A DNA stretch of 64,000 bases from Aphanomyces cochlioides (GCA_019828595.1 JAHQRK010000007.1:2108001-2172000); one strand, 5' to 3'. Positions 11,550 to 22,850 are shown, numbered from the stretch's first letter. The notes: a model not told the origin generated them from the sequence alone. Made by a program: numbers and translations.

Positions 11550-12989
11550 AAAGAGCACATTCTAAGCTTTGATTCGCTGTATTTTGGCGCCCATAACGCC
11601 ACAGCGATAGCAATCGTTCGCCGAAATCTCGGTGACGACGAGAGACAAAAGGTATACAGACTCCTTCTAGAGCAGTCGGAGGAAGGGAAACTCAAGCGTG
11701 GCGCGATCGCCTCTGTCTCGCGACTCGTAGGCTGCAATTGGCGTACCATATCTCGTCTTTGGACACAAGCTAAGACCTCTATTCAGCAGGGCGCGCCCAT
11801 CGCCGACGTCGCGGCAAAACGAAAAGGTAAAAACCCTCTGATAATTTATATTTACACGACAAATATATTTTTTCACAAGTATAAATTTATAAAGGACTAC
11901 TACTCTAGGGAATTGTGATGTAAAAAACGTCGTTTGAAAGAAGAAGTCGAGCAAGCCATCAAGAGCGTTCGACTTGACGATCGCCAGACCCTCCGGCCAA
12001 CAGCGCTCAAGTCTGGAATACCAAAGACCACCATATTCCGCCACATGAAGGCCGTTGAAACCCTGCGCCCACGAACAAACCACGTCAAGCCCTTGCTCTC
12101 TGTGCCAAATCAAGTTCAGAAAATTCGTCATGCCATGAATCTTCTCTTGCCTCAGTTTCTTGGAGGCCACATCTTTGCAAAGATGTACGATTTTGTGCAT
12201 GTCGACGAGAAGTGGTTTCACATAACTAAGGTAAAGAGAAGATTCTATGCTTATGTTGATGAACCCTTGCCCATACGCCGCGTGCAGTCAACCAAGCACA
12301 TATGCAAGGTGATGTTTTTGGCCGCGGTAAGCCGCCCCCATTACGACCACGCCAAGAAGTGCATCTTCGACGGTAAACTAGGCATATGGCCTTTAGTCAA
12401 AACTGTCGTGGCGAAGCGATCGAGCAAAAACCGAGCAAAGGGGACCCTTGTCACTGTCCTCCAAAATGTTGATGCCAGTGCTTATCGAAGTATGATCTTT
12501 GATAACGTTATCCCCGCGATTGAGTAAAAAATGCCGCGAGCGGTTCGCCTTGTAAAGTTGCAGCAAGGCAATGCTAGCCCTCACGGGTTCATCACAAACG
12601 AGCAACTTTGTTCCTATGGCATCGACAACATCGAAGTCGTCAACCAACCAGCGAATAGCCCCGACTTCAACGTTTTACACTTAGGAATCTTCAATGTTAT
12701 TCAAAATCTTCAACAGCAGAGGAGCTCTCGAAACACCAACGACCTGCTCTCTGCTGTTCACTCTGCTTTTTGCGATTTACCAGTGGAAACACTTGGTAAA
12801 TCTTTCATTACTTTACAAAAAGTGATGGAGTTGTCATTGAAAGACAATGGCGGAAATGATTACAAGCTACCCCACTTGCGAAAAGATGCCATGAAGATGC
12901 AGCTTGCAGCATTCAACCTTCAGTGTGATCCCGCTGTCTATAACCATGCCTTGGAATTGTTGAAATTCCCAAATCAAGTTGAAATATAA
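11550..12989 (+). pseudogene. Tc1/mariner-type transposase with an in-frame stop
   Basis: A plus-strand transposase starts without a visible ATG near 11,550 (RNLGDDERQKVYRLLLEQ, then an HTH with SRLVGCNWRTISRLWTQA). An apparent intron follows (about 11,826-11,909, GTAAAA...CTAG). It continues in one frame from about 11,930 to 12,989. DDE motifs are visible: FVHVDEKWFH (first Asp) and QPANSPDFNVLHLG (third motif). The second motif reads QQGNASPH where QQDNAPPH is expected, so the catalytic Asp is replaced by Gly. An in-frame TAA at 12,525-12,527 splits the C-terminal half. It is therefore dead. Inverted terminal repeats were not found. Confidence 0.75.
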
Positions 12990-13200
12990 TTAAATAGTTG
13001 GACCTGACGAAGTTTTCAGCCGGATATCTCGTCGAATCACGAAAATATTTTCTTCGTTGCAGATTCGTGGGATTTGAACTATCTGATATGCAAACATTCA
13101 AAGTTTGTATGGTGCAAAACTATCTTGAAGATTGTTCAGTTTCACGAAACTACGACGAAACAGCATATCCGGACACATTCTGATAATCTAATCAAAGAAA

Positions 13201-15395
13201 TGCCGAAGAAGAGTCAGCCCAAAGGTCTTGCTGTGCCAGAGACCGTCGCAATCGCTGCCACAGAGGCTGGCGACGACGTGATTCGCTTGCGTATTGTTGA
13301 TCGCACACGTGGTCAATATAACACAATGCTTACTCACTTCACCAGGTGGTTGACTTTGCACCATCCATCGTCGGTTCGCCAGGGTGAAATTCTCTTACCT
13401 CTTCCTTCTAATGTTTGCAAGATGTACCTCTCTTACGTCTCTGTGAAAAGAGACTCAAAAGGCAACGAAGTGGTGCCACGACGACACAATTCCTTCTCGA
13501 CAATAAATGGCTACAGAAACGCTATCAAATTTCTGTACAAGGAGAGGAATTTGATTGCATCAAAGGAAGTAGACGAAACATTGTCGGGTGAGCCAGTTCA
13601 TATCTGTTTGAATGACCCGCAGCGTGATAGATTTTACGAAAGGCTATAAGAAAAGGGTAGCGCAATTGAAAGAAGAAGGCGAAATTGCCATGGTTGAAGG
13701 AAAGATACCAATGTCCAAAGAGGGTTCTGTGCAATTTAGAGAATTTCGTCTTATCTCAGGTTATAGGATATGTATATCTCGCTGAGAAGGCAGTGAGACA
13801 AGGTGTCAAGGTGGAGCAGTACTCAGGAATGCATTGCTTTCTGTTGTTGTCCTGGAATCTCATGGCACGCGCTGTTTCTGTCGTGTCAGTTAGGTGTGAT
13901 CATATCAATTGGGAAGGTAATACTCTCCGATAATGAATTGTCTAATTTATATAGGCGACACCATGGTTATTAAGTTTGGTCGCATGAAAAACGACCAAGA
14001 AGGCAAATTGTGCTACCCTAAGCACGTGTATGCAAATCCAAAGCAGCCGTCAATTTGCGCTGTACTAAGGTAACATGATTGTATGACGAAAACTCTATTT
14101 GATTTAGCTTGGGGGTTCTTGTGTTTATGAGGGGATCTCATCGTAGAGACTCGTCAACGCTTGTGTTTGGAAGGGATCTCTGTGACAGACGTCGGGACAC
14201 ACTCATTTCGGAAAGGTGTCTCTACAGCTTTGTCTAGCTGTCCTGGTGGGCCTCAAGCTGTTTCAGTTTGGCTTCGTGCCGGATGGAGCTTGGGAAATGT
14301 CCAAAATCGATATATATTTGCTGTACCTGGTGGCGATGTGGACGAGCCGCCGCTGGTATACTGAAGATGATGAGCATGATTTCATTTCATCTCGTAGGAT
14401 TAGACATGAATACTACAGAGTTTGCTATGCTACCCCCGCATTTCAACGGCAAAGTCATGTCTGTTGAGGAATGTGAGTCAATTTTGCCCGGGTTTAGAAG
14501 CTTCTACCCATCATCCTTTCGTTCAGTGTTGCCCTATCTACTTGCTTCGGTCGCACATCATCATGTTTGGCTTAGCCAAACACTTGACCCATCGCTCCCG
14601 TTTTTTCTGTCACGAATTTGGACGTTTGGGCTTCTTTTTAGACTTGCCAAATCGGTGCACACAGGTGTCCTTCACAATCCAGTGACAATGATGACAGCTA
14701 CCGGAATACCTCCCCATGTCTGCCTTAGTGATCGAATGGAAAATGTAGAGAAGAGCCTTATCAGACTTGTTTCTGAAGTGAAGACACAGTTGGAATCCAT
14801 ACCAACTCAGATGAGAGAAATCCTGGCGAGTCACAGTGCATCTTGCCTGCCTATGGCTTTGAATATGTCTGTGATTGACGAACGAATTGACTATCGGACT
14901 CGTGTGTGCCTTCAGGATCTCTTGAATATAACGCAGGGCCGAGACAGCAGCCAGCGTCAATCTCCAGCTCCTTCTGACAATCCACCAACTACATATCAGA
15001 CGTGGCATTGGGGAAATAGGTTGCACTGTGTTCCCCAAGGATACAAATTTCCAAAATGCAAGGTCTTTGATCTTTGGAACTTGTGGTGGCAAGGGAATAA
15101 AACAGAAGGAATCGGCCCACTTAGATCCCTTAGGTCGTGGGACTTGTCGAAAGCAGATTCCACAAATTTGTCTAAAGCTCGCCAGGTCATCACAACTATC
15201 ATGTCTTTCTCAAATCTCACTGAAGCACAAGTATCGAAATTGAATTTCCCTCAACAACAAGATGTCTATGAAAGTGCTTTTGTTGCAATGATTCAAGGGC
15301 TTTATGGCACCATGTCCGACGCTGAATGGCGTTCCAAGCGTATTGACGAGCTCAGCTACATAACTTTGTACGATTCAATTATAAGAAAGCAATAA
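13201..15395 (+). pseudogene. Crypton-like tyrosine recombinase gene, defective copy A
   Basis: Exons fit the same gene structure as the copies at 32,526 and 35,123: 13,201-13,587; 13,631-13,723; 13,767-13,916; 13,955 to about 14,050; about 14,107 onward; and a long last exon to 15,395. Introns are about 38-43 bp. The N-terminal SAM-like part contains RGQYNTMLTHFTRWL. Catalytic motifs are WNLMARAVSVVSVRCDHI (first Arg), THSFRKG (His-x-x-Arg) and AGWSLGNVQNRYIF (Tyr). About 22 codons present in the other copies between LVFG and GISVTDVG are missing, with a frame change, so the gene is probably dead. The C-terminal exon carries KCKVFDLWNLWW, shared with the other copies. Tyrosine recombinases of this kind cut and rejoin DNA to mobilise the element. 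Confidence 0.7.
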
Positions 15396-15560
15396 TGTAT
15401 CATGTATTAAATGTAGACGCATGCCCTTTCACGTTTACGCAAATGCAAATGATTCAGACCATAACTACGACAAGCAAACGAAAGGACTGGATATTCTGTC
15501 ACGATGGAGTCAAACCAGCGCGACTCAGCGAGCCAAATTGCCTGTCACACTGGCAACTAA

Positions 15561-15655
15561 AAAGCACACAACACCAGGCAGACGGACCACATTGAGACGA
15601 CAGTACAGGCCAAAGCAAACAACACCAGGCAGACGGACCACAACGAGACGATAAT
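15561..15655. repeat. Short tandem duplication downstream of copy A
   Basis: A unit of about 50 bp containing ACACCAGGCAGACGGACCAC and GAGACGA is present twice in tandem with small changes. It lies about 170 bp after the recombinase stop. It could be a terminal repeat of the element or an unrelated minisatellite. Confidence 0.5.
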
Positions 15656-16079
15656 AGAGACCAGAAATGTTGCAGACGACGCCACCAGACAAAGTTCTTC
15701 CACCCAGCGAGCAAGACGAACAAACTATTTATCCACCACACACGAAACAGTGACATAGAGATCACGACATGCCCTAAACAGTAGCTTGATGATTAGTAAG
15801 TGTATGTTTTCAATGCTTACCTGTTCCAGCGATCGCCACGTTTGGCGTGTCGTCATGAACTTCGTCAATTTCCTCCTGCGAGAAGTTGGCCACACAGCAA
15901 CTCCAAAAATGCAGATTGATTACTTATATTGAATAGATTTTCAAAGGATTTCGTGCTTGTTTCGTTGGAGGTATAAATAGTTGAGTTGATTATATTTCAT
16001 TGTCGATTTATGTGTTTATAGGGTTCAATACAAATTCCTATATATGATTTTCGAAAAAGCATAGTTAACTAATCGCACA

Positions 16080-16140
16080 TCATGCCATTCATGCTTCATG
16101 CTTTGTGCCATTCATGCTATCTGCTATTCATGCTAATTGT
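16080..16140. repeat. CATTCATGCT short tandem repeat
   Basis: The word CATTCATGCT or close variants occurs about four times within 60 bp, with GCTTTGTGC and ATCTGCT interspersed. It is a degenerate microsatellite-like tract in otherwise gene-free DNA (15,656-16,457), where nothing else is visible. Confidence 0.45.
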
Positions 16141-16457
16141 ATTGCTTGACTTCACTCGCTTGTGATCCTCCGACTCCATGGCCAACTACATGAATGTTTG
16201 AGATACAGCAAGCGCACGATAAGACTACAGTGCAATCGAAACAATTGGTCGTCCTGCTTGCTATTACCAGCCTCTTAGAGGCTGGTCGGGAATCGTCAAT
16301 GGCGCCACGCCATCAACAGCAACGTTCTTGCTCGTTCCTAAAGAGTTCCTTCACTTCGTGGGTTTATGGACCTATTCTATCCATCATTCTATAAGAATTG
16401 ATCTCATTCAGACGAGCGTCGTCGAAGTACACTGAAGACTAATTCCTCCAACATAAA

Positions 16458-17119
16458 TCACAACGAGTCTTTCAAGAGAGGTTCAGAAGCAGCCTGTTGG
16501 CGACGAATACGTGCAACGTACCATTTTGTCCAAAGCACGAGGCAAAATATAGTCGAAGCCACCAGAAGTGTGCTCAAGTAGGCCATTGTGCTGACTGGGA
16601 GCGTGTAAATCAACACTAGGCGGACGGCTGCTTCAAAGGGAGGAGACCTGTACCCCATACTCTGCACATGAAGTGTGAGTTGGAGCGGACGTCGGGCCGA
16701 TTGTACTTCATATCGAGCTCTTCTTTGGCTTCTGGACCACGAAACTCTCGGTTGTAAAACCACATTAAATCTTCCTTTCCACACATTGTCGATGCCCAAT
16801 ATGCAACGCCGAAACCCACAGTGAAGAACGAATCTTTGGCCATCAGAAGGCGTGCGTCCCGTGTGTCGAAAGTTATTGCCGAAGACATGCTGATGGATAG
16901 AACTGAAAGCGCCGAGATCATATCGCATCGTCGCTCTCGAGCAATAATGACAAGTGTGTTGATAAATGGTGGAATGCTCGAGAGTAAGAGCGCATACACA
17001 TCAGCCGCATACTTGATTGCCACTGAGTAGATAACCAAGGGCAAGACAAGGTTCACAAATACGACGATGAAAATTGCAGCTCCAGCTCGTGCAGCTTGGG
17101 ATCTTGAGGGTGCCACCAT
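16458..17119 (-). pseudogene. VC0807-like multi-TM protein, frameshifted paralogue
   Basis: From ATG 17,119 the minus frame encodes a hydrophobic protein closely similar along its length to the intact gene at 17,663 (shared LVLPLVIY / VVLPIAIF, DVYALLLS.(I/V)PP, AKDSFFT, (F/I)CRVWG). The frame ends at 16,616 soon after CRVWG. The rest of the homology (AAVRLVLIYTLPVSTMAYLS then KWYVARIRRQQ, stop 16,458) lies in another frame. Alignment with the paralogue places a net 2-nt insertion near 16,640-16,660. Apart from that, the reading frames are open, so this is a recent pseudogene or a sequence error. The family resembles bacterial 'VC0807 family' membrane proteins of unknown function. Confidence 0.7.
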
Positions 17120-17662
17120 TTTGAAAGTTTGACCTCAGTATCAGACAACAATCAACGAGAATGCAAGTGTTAATGTTTGTGGTTTCATTTGAAATGAAAT
17201 TAATGTTTCATTTGCAACGAGAATGCAAGTGTTAATGTTTGTGGTTTCATTTGAAAAAAAAATGAAACCACAAACATTAAAACTCATTTGAAAAAAAAAT
17301 GAAACCACAAACATTAACACTTGCATTCTCATTGATCATTTGAAATGAAACCACAAACATTAAGGTTTCATTTGAAATGAATCGACAAACATTAATTCTC
17401 GTTGATTGTTGTGACAAAATTGTTCGGGCTGTCGTTGGACTCAGCTGACAAATGAGAGTGGCACTATCAACGGAAGGCACAATGTTGGTAGGTCCAGGAG
17501 GCCAGGAGGCGGAGTGAACTAATGTTCCTTGGCAGCGCAGTCGATTTTTCACCCAACAAAAACAAATCAAAGTTTTTCACTAGTGAATTTCAACTTTGAA
17601 ATTGAAACGTATCAGTTTGCCTACAACGTGGCAGTCATTGATGGCATTTTCACATTTATCCC
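17120..17662. promoter_or_regulatory. Shared divergent promoter region with inverted repeats
   Basis: This 543-bp region separates the two divergent VC0807-like genes and so must hold both promoters. The word TTAATGTTTGTGGTTTCATT occurs forward near 17,170 and 17,231 and reversed near 17,262, 17,300 and 17,345, with a variant near 17,378. Segments 17,220-17,253 and 17,299-17,331 are near-perfect inverse copies, giving a hairpin of about 32 bp per arm with a smaller inverted pair inside. These may be multiple operator-like sites, or a MITE inserted between the genes. Confidence 0.55.
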
Positions 17663-18400
17663 ATGACAGAATCGCCGACCATACAGCCACCGAGTGAAGC
17701 TCGACAAATATTCCTTGGCGTCTTACTCATCTTGGTGATCAACGTGGTCTTGCCCATCGCGATCTTCAACATTTTGTCGCCTCACATGGACGACGTTTAT
17801 GCACTTTTGCTCTCTGGTGTACCGCCTACGATGGAAACGCTCTTTCGCATAATTGTGCAACGCCGTTTCGACGTCATCAACGTTTTGGCCGTAATTTCAA
17901 TCGGACTTTCAGTTGCGTTGGCCCTCGCGACGAAGGATGCAAAGCTCGCCATGGTCAAAGATTCATTTTTCACCTTCCTGTTTGGGCTGGCTTACTGGCT
18001 ATCGACATACTTTGGCCGAGAGAACCTCACTTGGTATTACTACCGTCAACTGCGCGGCCCAGCAGCAAAAGAATCCTTGGATGCAATGTACGCCATCGAA
18101 GGGGTTCACAGAACGACCAACTTCATCTGTCGAGTATGGGGCTCAGCCATGGTCATCGAAGCCCTCGTCCGGGTCGCACTCATCTACATCTTGTCTGTTC
18201 ATACCATGGTGTACGTGAGCCCCGCTTTAGTTTGGAGCACATTTGTCGGACTTGCAATTTGGAATTCGTGGTATGTAAGATACGTTCGACGAAAGTATGC
18301 CACACGTGCGAACGAGGAAACCGTGACAACACAAGTTGACCAGGCCAATCCTGACCCGCAAGTGACAATGGTAGAAGAATTAGAAACCCCAAAGGCATAA
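17663..18400 (+). CDS. VC0807-like six-TM membrane protein
   Basis: An intact 245-residue intronless gene. Hydrophobic segments lie near residues 15-36 (FLGVLLILVINVVLPIAIF), 42-62, 70-90 (NVLAVISIGLSVALALA), 98-117, 165-185 and 190-208, with a basic end to the last segment (WYVRYVRRKY) and an acidic/Thr-rich cytosolic tail. The pattern DVYALLLSGVPP, then DVINVL, then AKDSFFT resembles bacterial proteins annotated 'VC0807 family' (from memory, not searched). Substrate and function are unknown. A divergent frameshifted paralogue shares its promoter region. The stop lies 53 bp from the end of the convergent coiled-coil gene. Lack of introns beside intron-rich neighbours fits acquisition from bacteria but does not prove it. 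Confidence 0.75.
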   Translation: MTESPTIQPPSEARQIFLGVLLILVINVVLPIAIFNILSPHMDDVYALLLSGVPPTMETLFRIIVQRRFDVINVLAVISIGLSVALALATKDAKLAMVKDSFFTFLFGLAYWLSTYFGRENLTWYYYRQLRGPAAKESLDAMYAIEGVHRTTNFICRVWGSAMVIEALVRVALIYILSVHTMVYVSPALVWSTFVGLAIWNSWYVRYVRRKYATRANEETVTTQVDQANPDPQVTMVEELETPKA

Positions 18401-18453
18401 GAGATTGCCATGCCTTTACATCTAATTTAATCCTAAGTATCATAAGCCAACAA

Positions 18454-20606
18454 CTAGGAGAATTGATTTGGTGTTGACGGGTTTGCAGTGGAGTAAAACG
18501 AGTACTTCTTGAAATCGGTCACAGACTAAATGACATTTTCATCTAAAATAAATGCGATTCAGATGTTTACCTGAGAGTTGGAAATCGGCGGCGCCTCTGG
18601 TAGTTGGAATGCCAGAGTGATAGTTCGCGGAACACAGCTCTGTGGCCTCGGAGGCTTTTCAATACTTGCTTTACTGCCCTTTGTTTTGATTGCCTGAGAT
18701 TCCTCGGGAGGTATTAGGCGAGTCACATGGTCTTGAACAAAGTGCATCGAAAAATGTTCCTTAGGGCCATGTAGGTTTGAGCTCCGCGGTCGCACAAGCG
18801 GTGTTTGGTGGCTCCGTTTGCTTGTTTCGAGTGGCTTTAATACGTGGCGTGGTGACACAATCGGTGCTGGTTTTCCAGCGAGGGAGGTTGTTGGTGTTTG
18901 ATGGATTTGAACTTGATGTTTGGGCAAATATTGGTCACATGAGAGACATTTTAGAGGCACCTTGGTCAATCCCAAGTGTGCTGTCTCTGCATCGCCTTGC
19001 TGCTGATTCATTTCGAGTCTGCAATGTAAGAGTAAAGTCTGGAATGATGTACACGGACCTGTCAACTACTGATTTGTCAGCCTTTTCACGGAGAGCTTGC
19101 TCCAGACTTTGTATGACATCGTTGGTTGGTAGGCTAGACATATTTTAGCCTTAAAGATCATCACGAACACGCCACTTCTACCCTTGGAGTTGAGCTTTCA
19201 GGTCATCTATTGAGGACAAAGCGACTTCGGTGGAGAGGTCAGCTTGAAGCTAAAGAAGAGTTAAAAATGATGAGTCAGCCGAGGTGGGCGACTTTAGCTT
19301 GCAAGGCATTTAGTTGATGTAGAACATCTTCTTGGCTTGGACAAGCAGCAAGCTGGAGCTCCAGCTGACGTTCACGTTGAGTAAATTTATTGAGGTCAGC
19401 TTGTAATTGCTAGATTCCATTCCATCACAAAACGCAGTTGAGTCGAGAAGTACCTCAATTTGTGAAGACATTGCATTACTGATCGCGGTCTCTGAGGTGT
19501 TGTTACGCTAGGATAAATCTGTGTCAAAGCGACTTTAATAGTGGATCAACCCTTAAGCAAGCTTGGTCTACACGGTGGATAGTTGCCCACATACTCCACT
19601 GAACTCGTCGTAATTGTTGTGGTAGCGAGGTCATAGCATGAGCAAGTGGATCCAAGTGATCCTCAGGAGTCTATGAAACATGTCAACTTTGTCAAACTTG
19701 ATTTTCAAACGTTTGGATCGGACGCAACGTCTCGCACTTGGAGATTGAGCTCGCCCAAGCATTTTTGCAAATCTGCCACTGCATCCACCGGTGGATCTAA
19801 TGAATCACCACTGACAGCATCCAGGATTTGTTTTATCGCTCGTTTTGAATTGACAGCCGCATCATGGCACGTTTCCACTTGGCTCAAGGTTGATAATTCG
19901 TTGGCCAAGCCGACCAACTCCGTCTCAGAAAACCCACAGGCGATTTGATTCTTCCACTGATTTCCAAGGTCGTCGAAGTCAGCGACACTGGACTGGACAG
20001 ATGTAATTGCATGCTGCATTTGTTCGCATTGAGCTGCCTGAGATTTTCACTGATTAGCCCAACGATTTCAACACATACCAAGGCTGACGTGGCAGCTTCT
20101 TGTTGTCTCTAAGAATGAACATTGTAAATGAGTTTGAATTTGGGGCACGTACTTGATTAACAGCGGATATGTGTTGGGCTTGTCCAACTGATTGAAAGAG
20201 CGACTCAAGCGCATGGTTCTATCGAAGGATGATATTACCATAATCGAGCGTCGGTGCATACAATACGTGAAAGCTCTGCGTCAATGCCATCCAATTTTTG
20301 ATTGATTTTTGCGTGGAGATCTTGCTTAGCTGCTGTGCAATGCCGAATGGCTTGATCAAGCAGATTGTTGGAGTCTGATGGGATAAGCGACTGGTTGGCC
20401 TTTAGAAGAGTTTGCTGATGACTTTCAACAGCAGTTAGACGTGTGCTGAGGCTATTTACAATCGATTCAAACAACGAGCCTTGAGAAATAAAAAAGGACG
20501 TCACGTCGGCCTCGAGGCTTTTGTACAGCGCCATGAGCAATTGAGAGATGATGTCGAGCGTTTCGAGCTCGAGAACTAAATTTAGCCGCTCATGTCGAAT
20601 CCCCAA
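18454..20606 (-). CDS. Coiled-coil protein, DUF4795/QRICH2-like, about 11 exons
   Basis: Short minus-strand frames join through at least ten consensus introns of 40-49 bp, for example 20,261-20,219, 20,152-20,109, 20,078-20,038 and 19,710-19,671, with all junctions in frame. The product is a long heptad-type coiled coil: AESHQQTLL-like start, KQDLHAKINQKLDGIDAELS, then SRI-NHALESLFQSVGQAQ, later LQADLNKFTQRERQLELQLA. Near the C-terminus come KADKSVVDRLE, LGLTKVPLKCLSCDQYLP and a Pro/Ser-rich tail ending TANPSTPNQFS. The KADxxxVDRLE ... CLSCDxxLP pattern recalls the DUF4795 domain of QRICH2-type proteins of flagella. A role in the flagellar axoneme is inferred. The 5' end is uncertain: 20,606 is a non-ATG frame start, ATG 20,534 is possible, and further exons may lie up to about 21,030. 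Confidence 0.7.
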
Positions 20607-20678
20607 AAGCCATGAAGGACAAAGGCCAAACTTCAGCCATTTCCAAGGAGTAATTTCGTTAACCTGAACATTATCCGG

Positions 20679-21030
20679 TTAAAGTTCGTTAACCTGAATA
20701 GTGTGTCGCAATACAACATCAATGCATGACTTCACGGAAAAAGCGCGGACGACGTCAATCATCTGCCCAGAAATGGTGCTCACTGAAGCGAAGCGGAGAT
20801 CGAGTGTAAAAGTTTCTGTAGGCGGATGACTCGTAGGAGGGAGCCCACAACGAGCACCAAAAAGGGATTTCTTTATGTTTTCCCTCATTGGGAAAGTCGG
20901 CAGGTAGGCCGTAAGGCCGTGCCGCCATCCTGATGACGCCTGTTAAATAAACTATGCTGAGGCTCAAGTGGAGTCCAACCCCAGTGTCAAACACATTTGG
21001 ACAGGCGCTGGATTCACCAATGTCCATACT
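20679..21030 (-). other. Possible 5' exons or unknown frames upstream of the coiled-coil gene
   Basis: Two overlapping minus frames (20,679-20,888 and 20,755-21,027) have moderately protein-like composition. A repeated CAGGTTAACGAA word at 20,642-20,697 creates two possible splice sites 30 bp apart. I cannot join these convincingly to the exons below 20,606. Confidence 0.25.
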
Positions 21031-21249
21031 CTGAATTGTTCGATGCAGACTGTGCTTCGTTATCCGTGCATAAAATAAACGATTAACTTATATGGTTCAA
21101 GAATAACCTAACACTGTAAATCAAGCAAAAATCAGATAGTCGTGTAACACGAAATTTTTGACAATCATTCTGTATAAAAACACGTTTAAACACGTTTTAC
21201 TCTGACTTGAAAAATGTATTCAGAAAAAAGGTTTTGTTCGCAAGTCCGC

Positions 21250-21362
21250 GTTGCGGAGAACCGCAACCCCCCCGGGGGACCCCGAACATATAATCTCGTC
21301 TTTGGGGTTTCACAATTGTTAACAGCGCTTCGCGCTGTCAACTGCGAAACCCCTTCGACGAG
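21250..21362. repeat. GC-rich double hairpin block
   Basis: Positions 21,250-21,267 form a perfect stem (GTTGCGG / CCGCAAC) followed by CCCCCCGGGGG. Positions 21,295-21,362 form a longer near-perfect hairpin: CTCGTC...GACGAG outside, GGGGTTTC...GAAACCCC inside, AGCGC/GCGCT at the tip. The inner part is related to the hairpin at 1591-1640 (shared ACAATTGTTAACAG). A dispersed palindromic repeat or structured RNA element is possible. No protein reading of this block is convincing. Confidence 0.55.
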
Positions 21363-21640
21363 ACTTTCACTGTCGAGAGTGATGGTAAAAATTTCGTGAA
21401 CGTTTCGTAAATATGAGAATGTTTGTAACATACCTTGACAAAGTACCGTAGTCCGTATATTAAAAGTTGCAAGATATTATAAGTTCACAGTTGTATCTAC
21501 TATGAAAATTTGTACAAACCTGATGAAGGCAAAATATAATAAATGAGAGGTAGAATTTATTCTCACCTGGGTCTGACCTATACCTTTCCAATTTTATATA
21601 TATCGATTCTGACGGGTAAATTTTGACATGCCCATAGTCA

Positions 21641-22000
21641 TTGTTTTTCTCAACAAAGAAGCTGACGGTAATTCTCATCGATCCGACAAGTGATCAATCA
21701 GGAGACGCCGACATGATAGCAGAACACGCAAGGGCAGAACACAGTTGTTCATGCCTGCAAACGACGACGACTAGTTTTCTTCGGCGTAAGCCCATGATAG
21801 CACGCCAATATCGTAGACAAAGCGACGACTACCGCGAGTTCATAGAAGTTTTCTACACATTACACCGGTATGACAGAAACTCGAAATCATTTTATCGTCT
21901 TTATTCGTCCAGACACTTTATTCGTCCAGACACCTGTGGGTGCTGTCTTGGCTTGGCTTCATGCCTGAGGCCTTGTGATCGGCAAAATGGAATCCTGTAG
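21641..22000 (+). other. Unrecognised 119-codon open frame
   Basis: The frame starts MFFSTKKLTVILIDPTSD and is rich in Arg, Ser and Cys later on. No domain, signal peptide or homologue is recognised. The rest of 21,400-22,300 is AT-rich with nothing else visible. It is as likely to be chance as a gene. Confidence 0.2.
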
Positions 22001-22301
22001 AAATTGATCATCTTAATAAATAATACCCCTTATAATCGATATCTAGTTCAAAAAGTAGGCATAGAGTTTATCTTCAAATTTGTATGCAACTTACAATATA
22101 CGATTTGTCAACTCTAACAACGTCCCACTTACCTTCGAAATTTTGTATAAAGTCTGAAATATGGACGCAACGTTTGATATACGTTCTATGGTACAGCCAA
22201 AAATAGGAATGATGATCAAAGTTTTACGACTGATATATTATATCATTAGATAACTCCTAGAACTAGTATAATTTATAAACAATATCTGGATGTACTGTAT
22301 A

Positions 22302-22850
22302 AGGGCCTGTTCGGCACCCACATTATTTTCTTTTTCAATATTCAAAAATCATGATATATTTTATTTCATGATATTGATATAGAGTTGTGTTCGTATGCCC
22401 CGAATAATTTAATAGAATTATTTTTATTAAATTATTCGGTTTTAAAAAACTATGAAGCCATTTTCTTCAAGACGAATGAATCAGTCGGCTCCATGCGCAC
22501 GCTTCGGTAGAGTCGACTGCTAGGTGTAACTAGGCTAAAAAGCTTCAGTACATAAGCTGCTTCATTCAATGCATATGTACGTCATGGTCCGTTGCACGTG
22601 TGAGCGGTGGACTGCAGTGAACCTACGACCAATGCTCCTCGATCCATGCTCCCCGACCACAAAAACAAATATCATGATAAAAATATACATGGTCAGACCT
22701 GAATATTAATATCATGATATTCATGGCCTGTTTTCATGATATTTCGAGTGTCTCCGATAACGAAAATTACAAAATATCATGATATCGCGAAATATCATGA
22801 TATTCAGCCAATATCACAATAATTGCATGACATCCGAACACGCTCTAAAA
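22302..22850. repeat. MITE-like AT-rich element with ATATCATGATAT palindromes
   Basis: The segment begins CCTGTTCGGCACCC and ends ATCCGAACACGCT, so TGTTCGG/CCGAACA form inverted ends. Inside are many copies of the palindrome ATATCATGATAT or close variants (about 22,350, 22,675, 22,715, 22,775, 22,795). Related shorter elements with the same ends and interior lie at 23,003-23,101 and 27,310-27,433. This looks like a non-autonomous element family. Confidence 0.55.

Noticed and set aside
18777..19148. 123-codon plus-strand frame
   Set aside because: It lies opposite the well-supported spliced exons of the coiled-coil gene.
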